Source: Nereocystis luetkeana (taxonomy: Eukaryota > Sar > Phaeophyceae > Laminariales > Laminariaceae). Taken from it: a stretch of DNA of 64,000 nucleotides. Every line of letters starts with the position of its first letter. Positions within the stretch are counted from its first letter, which is position 1. Location: contig JARUPZ010000018.1 in NCBI GenBank assembly GCA_031213475.1, forward strand, positions 1,612,001 through 1,676,000, in the 5' to 3' direction. This document shows positions 57,950 through 64,000 of this stretch, piece by piece. Position numbers and translations under genes: made by a program. The notes under the pieces were generated by a model. It saw nothing but the letters and a program-made list of their open reading frames with translations, searched no databases and was not told the DNA's origin.

Positions 57950-58140
57950 CACTATAGACACACCCACTCTCCAGTATAGACACACCCACTCCTTGAACTC
58001 TGCAGCTTCAGATTTTGTCTTCCTCCTACTGACTGTGTACCCTGCAATGAGGCCGTATACAACCCGTAGCACGCGCGATCGAAGCACCGCACACAGCTTC
58101 CAAATATGAGTTTGGACGAAATCCCCGATCTCACTGTTGG
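57950..58140. repeat. H-repeat, copy 2
   Basis: Second copy of the repeat at 45265. Its first 22 bp (tatagacacacccactc..) are duplicated in tandem at 57954 and 57975. Confidence 0.65.
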
Positions 58141-60363
58141 TTGTTGTTTTTGAATTGTGTACATATGTACCTTGTATACTTCGTATGATGTACAAATCAA
58201 GCTAAACCTGTACCTTTATCTGTGCAGATGGCACGTGCCAAAAACTTACCTACTTGAGATAGGCGTGTGCCGAAAGGAACACTCCACGTCACGCCTATCG
58301 AAGTGTTCGACCTGGAGCAAAACTTAGTTCGTGTGGTACTTTCTGCCCGAGTCGCACCCTTTTTTTCCTTTTTTTTTTCCTGACATATCGTCAACTATAT
58401 ATGAGCGCTAACTAAGTCAAGCGCAAGTCCGCCCACTGATCATATATTAATATTGTACTTGTCACGGGAACGCCGTAGTACCAGCAGGCTCGCGTGTTGT
58501 GCGGTGTACTATCTGTTATCTATATATATATACTATTAATATCTGTTATTTATTAATTTACCACAATTGAAATAGCGTAGAGCGCTAATTATATACCGGG
58601 GGCAACGTAGCTGTTGTATGACGTACCCTGTCCTCTAGGCAAGGAGTTCCGGGCGAACGGCGGAAATCCCAGTCAACCACCGAGAGCTGTGTGCACCCTC
58701 AACCGCTTTGGAACCGCACCCACGTTTGTTGGTGAATAACTACTTGGAACTACAGCAGTGGTAGATACCTACAGCAGTACCGTCTCCGCTGCGCGCAACG
58801 CCCGTCTCTGAGATATAGGCAAGATGGGCGTAAAGTACAGCAGTAACTGCTGTCTGCTGTAGCACGACAAGCAGGCCATATTCCAAAAGAGACATGCCTA
58901 GAAGGCGTGGCCCCACCATCGCAAGCTTGGACCGCCTGCCTGCCTCAGAGCTCAAGACCGACTTTATTGCAGCACGTGTTATTTATTTTCAGTCGCGGCG
59001 GCGCGAGACTCTCATGTAGTCGTCAGGTCGACTAGTCAACAGCAGTAGTTGTTTGTACACACCAGGTACCGTACGTAGTAGCTCGTCACCCTCTGGTGAC
59101 CTCAGAAGGAAAAAAATGGCGACAAACACTCGGACGATTACAGCGTCGGCCACTCACTGCTGCTACCTCGTTGGGGGATGATGAACGATAACTTTAGCGA
59201 GCCCGGACCGCTACAAGGCGAGAAGCTGTATAACATGGATGGGCACAACGTGGTAGTCAATGGTACTGCCTGTTGTCTGTTGATACTTGTACCCAAACCA
59301 TCAGGACAGCCCGCATGGTACGTACGTAGTCGCACCTACAAGAACGCGTAAGACATCGCACGCATTGTGGGCTGCTGCGCGTTCGCACTAGATGGTTGGT
59401 AAGACGAGACTCCTCTTTCTTGTTTTGGCCGCTATCTGTTGGCCCCAATAGGGTTCATCGTGTTGCTATTGATGTTATACGTTAATACCAGCATAGCAGT
59501 AATCTGGTGGTTTTGTATTTTACACTGGTACATCTTGAAGCCGTGCCATGAGCTGACGTGGGTAGCTTACCGCATGTTCGAGGAAATGGTTGAGGTTCAC
59601 CTGTGTACGAGACGAATAGCAACTATGGTAAACCCTAATCCTAAGCCGATCAGACCCAAGCAACCATTGGTCGGCATTAGTCCCTTTGTCTCGTGCACAG
59701 TGTTTGCCAACCTTTTTATGAGATATGTTCAGTGTTGGTATGCTCTACAGGAGTTAGTGCGTGCTACCGCCGTGTCGTTCAATAGTGCCCCTGATGGGAG
59801 TGGGGGGGGAGAACGATAATAGCCATATTCCGGTGGGGCGTGTCTTTTCCACCAGAAAGCCAGCGAAAGAAATAATGGTATGCCGCCTTGTCATGAACAC
59901 TATCAATACAATGATATCGCAAACTCTGTAACATGTAACACGTCCGTTCTGGCCTAACCTGCACCCTTTTGCTGCTGCAATAATAGTCCCACGCTAAATC
60001 CAAGAATTTTTTCTCTCGACATTGTGGGTACAGTTCTGAGGACTACCAGTACGTGTCAAGTGGACCATAGTACCCTCGAGATACTTACGACGCAGCTCGT
60101 CTTCTACTATTACTACTGCTGCCGGTAGTTACGAAGAGTTAAAATCGGTAAAACAAACACCTGCGGCGTTTTGGAGCCTGTCGGCGTATGGGAGAACGAG
60201 CGTTAATTTGTCCGATTTTGCGTCGCTTCGAGCTACGCGCTCCTTACCCCTTCAAGACCACACTCCCGCTCCGGAGACAAAATAGTTGAAATCAATGTTT
60301 GTTTCTGCACAGCAGTGCGGTGCTAATTGTCGAAGGTTTTACGTACTGTAGTATTTTGAGGAG

Positions 60364-61111
60364 TTGGAACAGCAGGGGTTGACCGAACAGCCCGACGTCA
60401 TCGGTGCAATCTCGACGGACTTGTGCTGCACCGCCGGAAGCTTTTCACTCCCAATAACGGGTGCAAAACCTGCGCTTTCAAAACAAACGGTGTACCAGGT
60501 ACGACTTATGTATGTAGACTACATTGTAGACTTGTGTCGACGAGATAACGAATCTATCGTTGTATCCAAGAAAGTGCCAAAAAAAAAATCGCTGCTCAGA
60601 CTGACTTACTTGCGCCTGATCTTTCTCGGGCGGCATACAGCTTGCAGCAAAACACGAAAATAAAGCCTTTTGGGTGGACTTAACTTGTGCGTGTGACAGA
60701 GGGTTACCCTACGATTGCAGCACAACTATGAACACATGCCGACACGGCTTCTGTGGTGGCGCGACCGAATTCTTGGATGGGTCTTGTTTCACCTAGCGTC
60801 AGATGGTCGAAGTCAGAGCGCACAGTGACCAGTCACGCTCAGAGCAACAGGGATCGGCCTCCGGTCCAAGCTGCGCGTGTCGGTGGTATAACCCAGTCGC
60901 AATGTGGCTCCACTGCTGCATGCACCTGGATTGCTGGCGTGTGTATATGCTGTGCTTGTCGTATCCAGTTCGATAGCAGGTCATTGCGTTGTCTGCTCTT
61001 CTTGCCGCATTCCAATGTTATATCTCTGTGTCGTAGTTTTGTGACCACACAGCTTATATCTCTCGAGAATGAACCATCGGCACGGACACTGGATGTGCTG
61101 GATGTCGACGG
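60364..61111 (+). CDS. doubtful two-exon gene, LAMTOR5/roadblock-like start
   Basis: At 60364-60498 the frame reads LEQQGLTEQPDVIGAISTD, close in pattern to the start of Ragulator subunit LAMTOR5 (LEQ..., then IVGVLCTD in human), and ends at a TACCAG|GTA donor-like site. A second piece, 61049-61111, follows a cacacag acceptor and reads LISLENEPSARTLDVLDVDG with a stop after GQK. Both are phase 0. The central part of the family fold is missing, so this is either a degenerate copy or a chance match. Confidence 0.2.
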
Positions 61112-62264
61112 GCAGAAATAACGGTTTAAACGTGAAGAACACACACAGGCGCCCCACGAACGGAACCACGAATAATAGCGCTGTCTCTGTTGAAGAAAAA
61201 AACGTCGTCGCTATTGCGTGTTGCGTCTGTTTGAACTGTGCCTACAGTCAGTAGTTCGGCAGACGGCGAGATAACTGCCCTGGTGCACCATGTACAACCG
61301 CACAGCCGCGTGCTGCGAAGCTGTAGGCACGATTTTGCTGTAGACGAAGCTCTGCATTAGAAGAGAAGGTGCCGACAATCGTGAACGCAGTCTTGGTTAT
61401 TCGGAGTACGGGGTGAAAGCAAGCGTGTACATACGATGGATGGTCGTGTCGCTCGGTGTGGGTTGCCCGAGGGCAAGCGCAGCGCTTCAACCTAACTTCG
61501 CACCCTTGACCTCCGGAGGGTAGCGCTTTGATGCCCCACAGCAGACAAACGCAGCGAACGTCTCATCTCATGCTGATGTAGCACCTCTTGTGCCGTCGCA
61601 CCTTTTTATGCCACACTTTACACTCATTCACGTTCTTAATATTGGTGTAACCCTACATCATCTATAGAGAAAGCCGACCGTGGTGGTGCCTCGGAGCCCC
61701 CCCGCCTCGGACGAAACCCCACGCCGCAGTAGCAACGCTTCGTGCAGCTTTCGCGTTCCGCGCCTTGCTTTATTTTATTAAAATATTTGCAACGCCCACG
61801 TAAACTTGGCCGGTATCATGGGGGTGCCTTAGTGAGGCCGACTCGAACAAGGACCCCTACCCCCCCCCTCCAAATTCTGTAAACACTTCCCCTCCTTTCT
61901 TGTCACTCCGGCGTTCAACTAAAACGACCTCAGAATCGGGAGGCACCGACGGCGATGGTGATATATTTTTTTAATAGTCTGCCTCTCGCGGCAGCCCTCG
62001 ACGGCCGTGAGAAGAAAACTAGGACTATCAATAGCACCGGTATCTGAGACGGCACATACCGTTTGGAGCTTTTCTGCCGTTTCGTCGATCAAACTGTACA
62101 TTGAAATGGGAAAAACACACCTCAAAGCAGTGTCGAAACAGCAGCATAAAGCAGTGTCTAGCATACTAATGCACTCCTATCCGCCGCCGCCAGCACCAAC
62201 ATGTCGGTGGTTTTTCGAGGCTTCCTGACCGGACAGAATACCGTACCATCCATCGGCCCCTCTT

Positions 62265-62841
62265 TCATGCTTCCACTGGGAGATCGACAGCTTTGACATG
62301 CGTGCGTTCCCTCGTATCGGGGTCAAAGGTCGCTACTTGCATCCACGCACCAGGCACACATCTAACTGTGGGAGCCTTACGGCATAAAAAGAAGAGTATC
62401 CTGCTGCTATTGCTGTATACCTGGTAGTGAATTGTGGCGACGGGGTGCGAAATGAGCACTCGTGGTAAAGTTTTCTGTTAAATCGCTCAAGTTTTGGTGT
62501 CATTACAGACCTGAGTGCCACATCACTTTCGTTTCACAATTTTCTGGGGTGGTTTTTAGGTGGGGTCATTCGAAGCTACCATTCGCGAAGGTATCATCAG
62601 GGGACGGTAATTTTCAGCGTCGTCGGTCACACCTGAAGGAACTCCCGCACCAAAACTTCTACGTAAGAGTCTAGACCGCCGTCCCTCACAGGTCTAAACT
62701 GCCGTCTCCTGACATCTTCGATCATCTGTCGCGGGAGCTTGTCCTTTATGTCATCCACGCAGTCACCGACCAAGCAAGATCTGCGTCGTAGCGGCGAAGT
62801 GCCATCGGCACGCCTCGCCGCTTTGCCAACGCTTCTGACGG
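62265..62841 (-). CDS. 3' end of an unknown gene, two exons
   Basis: Exon 62841-62633 (acceptor acag, donor ttcag|gtgtga) encodes GDCVDDIKDKLPRQMIEDV, then QFRPVRDGGLDSYVEVLVREFLQ, a charged helical sequence with the balanced composition of a folded protein. It joins in phase 0 to the terminal exon 62375-62265, which reads APTVRCVPGAWMQVATFDPD..RERTHVKAVDLPVEA and ends in TGA. I do not recognise the family. The first exon begins with 2 bases, so more exons lie above 62841, but the next sequence upstream is a poly-C-tagged repeat. The intron carries a TACCTGGTA motif at 62418. Confidence 0.5.
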
Positions 62842-62865
62842 CTGTTTTTTTACTGGTGGTTAGAA

Positions 62866-62953
62866 CGGTGCTCCGCTCCAGATGGGATGCGTGGTCAATG
62901 GTCAGATGACTAAGGCAAGCAAAAATGAGTACGCCCCCCCCCCCCCCCCCCCC
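62866..62953 (-). repeat. poly-C-tagged I-repeat, copy 5
   Basis: gtgctccgctccagatggga, tgcgtggtcaatggtcagat and gactaaggcaagcaaaaatg, then agtacg and C20 (62934-62953). It abuts the exon at 62633-62841. Confidence 0.7.
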
Positions 62954-63316
62954 ATGCTCGAAATCAACGTGGGTAGCAGATTGAATGCACGCACGCACCC
63001 CCGATAGAGCGAGTGATAGACAACCATAGTATCTATGATTCGCTGAGAGTTGGCGCCGACCGATGAGCTAGCTGTGAAGGCGACGTGTCACCGTCTACTG
63101 GAACACGACACCGCTTCGACAATACGTACCCATTGATCCAACTTCTCTATATACACTCCTGTGAGGCAGCAGCACACAAAATGAAGCCTGCCCACGAACG
63201 GTCCAGTGGTTGTCTCTATTCCAGTAGTAAATACACACTTCGACCAACCATGGTGTCTGAGTTAATAAATACACTTCCGTACCATCCCTCTCGGTAAAAG
63301 CTAAACACTTACGTGG

Positions 63317-63654
63317 TAACACTACTATGCCCCTAAATGTAAGGAACGTTCGACATGAGTATTTGTATACAAACAACGCGTTCTGCGATAGAGGTATCAC
63401 ATTTCCGCTAAAATGTTTTCTGAATGACGGGGTTCCTTAACCCTAAATCGTCGGAATGCCAATCTTGTTTCGAAACATGACGTTTTTTTATACTTGGGCC
63501 ATGGGATCATTCATCGGGAAGCAGTTTGATTTTTGCTGAAGTCAGTTTTCGGGTGAGGTATGAAGCTCCTCAAGTGGGGGGCCTCAGAAAAAATTGGGTG
63601 AACCTCTATCGTAGAACGCCTCAAACGGTGCTTATATTTATGGACAGAGTGGTA
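63317..63654. mobile_element. mariner-like element N3 with internal K-repeat
   Basis: Right end reads, in complement, TACCACTCTGTCCATAAATA; left end is ctactatgcccctaaatgtaa. Nested inside are the inverted words gttctgcgatagaggt (63380) and acctctatcgtagaacg (63602). The inner part (63380-63580) is a diverged copy of 39990-40200. No coding capacity. Confidence 0.6.
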
Positions 63655-64000
63655 GGTAGCCTATACTGCCATCATGACGATTAAATCGCCTTCACTGAAG
63701 ATGATCAAAAGCAAAACAGTTTCTTGGTACTCGTACGTATTAGTAGTCTACATGCCGTCATAACGACGAAATCGCGAGGTGGATGGAGTTGTCGCTCGAT
63801 TGGAAAAGCAGTCTTGGCCGGTGGAGGCGATTGCTGTCTGTGGGCGCCTCTCGGACGGGGGCGAACCCACCGGCTTTACCAGCGTGTGTACATATTATGC
63901 CAGCAGCCCAAACCCGGGCTACAGTACGTAGTAGTGTTTCACTCGAGCCAACTGGCCGCGCAGATCCCGACTTTGTTCGTACGTGGTTGACTTTGTTTTC

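Larger units (their letters stand above)
4339..58541. repeat. dispersed TATTAATA palindrome, 22 sites
   Basis: Start positions found by eye: 4339, 19320, 19713, 26016, 26022, 27458, 27577, 28657, 29026, 30902, 33004, 36216, 36638, 40021, 44721, 44808, 44926, 46088, 47745, 57618, 58445, 58534. About one is expected for an 8-mer in 64 kb of near-even composition. Two at 26016/26022 overlap as if one had been inserted in the other. None is in a confident exon. Confidence 0.85.
57395..62264. other. mostly empty; one doubtful gene
   Basis: T-rich 57480-57700, (CAA)n at 57783, H-repeat 2, several TACAGCAGTA motifs (58770, 58836). A hydrophobic frame at 59470-59819 (+) with a membrane-like start and a doubtful locus at 60364 are the only coding hints. 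Otherwise nothing seen. Confidence 0.45.
4270..62426. repeat. dispersed TACCAGGTA/TACCTGGTA motif, 45 sites
   Basis: Start positions by eye: 4270, 4462, 5160, 6184, 6302, 6438, 6821, 6887, 9584, 10708, 14586, 14593, 16641, 17058, 19937, 26398, 27326, 27333, 32023, 35241, 37987, 41305, 42812, 44571, 44578, 44592, 44935, 46294, 46409, 46416, 46429, 47080, 48551, 48558, 48736, 48757, 48894, 50758, 50781, 51586, 56631, 57031, 57462, 60493, 62418. Under one is expected by chance. Several overlap by sharing TA. None is in a confident exon. Confidence 0.88.

Noticed and set aside
1-64000. CRISPR arrays, bacterial operons or viral structural genes
   Set aside because: No spaced direct repeats, no ribosome-binding-site-led gene runs and no recognisable viral proteins; everything is consistent with a eukaryotic nuclear region.

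Overview
The window reads as intron-rich eukaryotic nuclear DNA. Homologous coding exons are 60-230 bp long, separated by introns of about 0.3-2 kb (perhaps 6 kb in one gene), with GT-AG borders and one GC-AG border. Protein-coding exons are GC-rich, intergenic DNA is crowded with small transposon relics, triplet microsatellites and G/C homopolymers. This fits a complex stramenopile alga, most likely a brown alga, but no gene here proves the taxon; that is an inference from gene architecture.

Six loci can be read with confidence or near confidence. (1) 5880-13735 (+): four exons, all joined in phase 0, whose first three encode an OB fold that lines up without gaps with the telomere protein TPP1/ACD over the stretches I could compare. 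(2) 18600-26713 (-): a complete nine-exon Rab geranylgeranyltransferase beta subunit with all three zinc ligands. (3) 31670-34614 (+): a four-exon proteasome alpha-5 subunit with an unusual Ser/Gly-rich insertion. (4) 35373-37960 (+): a two-exon secreted class 3 lipase with an intact Ser-Asp-His triad. (5) 53773-54750 (+): a single-exon mitochondrial-carrier protein of the S-adenosylmethionine carrier type. (6) 42451-49200 (-): two phase-matched exons that together make a PH domain. A disordered Ser/Arg/Lys/Gln-rich reading frame (52030-52971, -) and several isolated exons of unknown genes (723-815, 4782-5574, 57276-57394, 62265-62841, all -) complete the coding content. The genes are unrelated housekeeping or membrane-trafficking functions and show no operon-like logic.

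The rest is repeat-derived. I recognise a Harbinger/Tourist-like family (7013, 27743, 55399), a second element with similar ends (7845), a ~110-bp MITE family (16592, 18822, 19215, 47694), a mariner-like TIR family (9753, 48316, 48575, 63317), GATC-rich elements (2620, 14870, 16490), tRNA-headed SINE-like copies (15720, 30122, 45890, 56640), and a short element always attached to a long G/C homopolymer (3440, 19620, 20245, 50015, 62866).

The most unusual structural signal is a swarm of very short TA-bounded motifs: TATTAATA (22 counted by eye) and TACCAGGTA/TACCTGGTA (45 counted), where about one or fewer of each is expected by chance. Four pairs of repeat copies inside the window differ by exactly 6 bp at a TATTAATA, and in the best case two otherwise identical tandem units (47706-47880 and 47881-48049) differ only by TATTAATA versus TA. 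These look like recent TA-target micro-insertions or transposon excision footprints.
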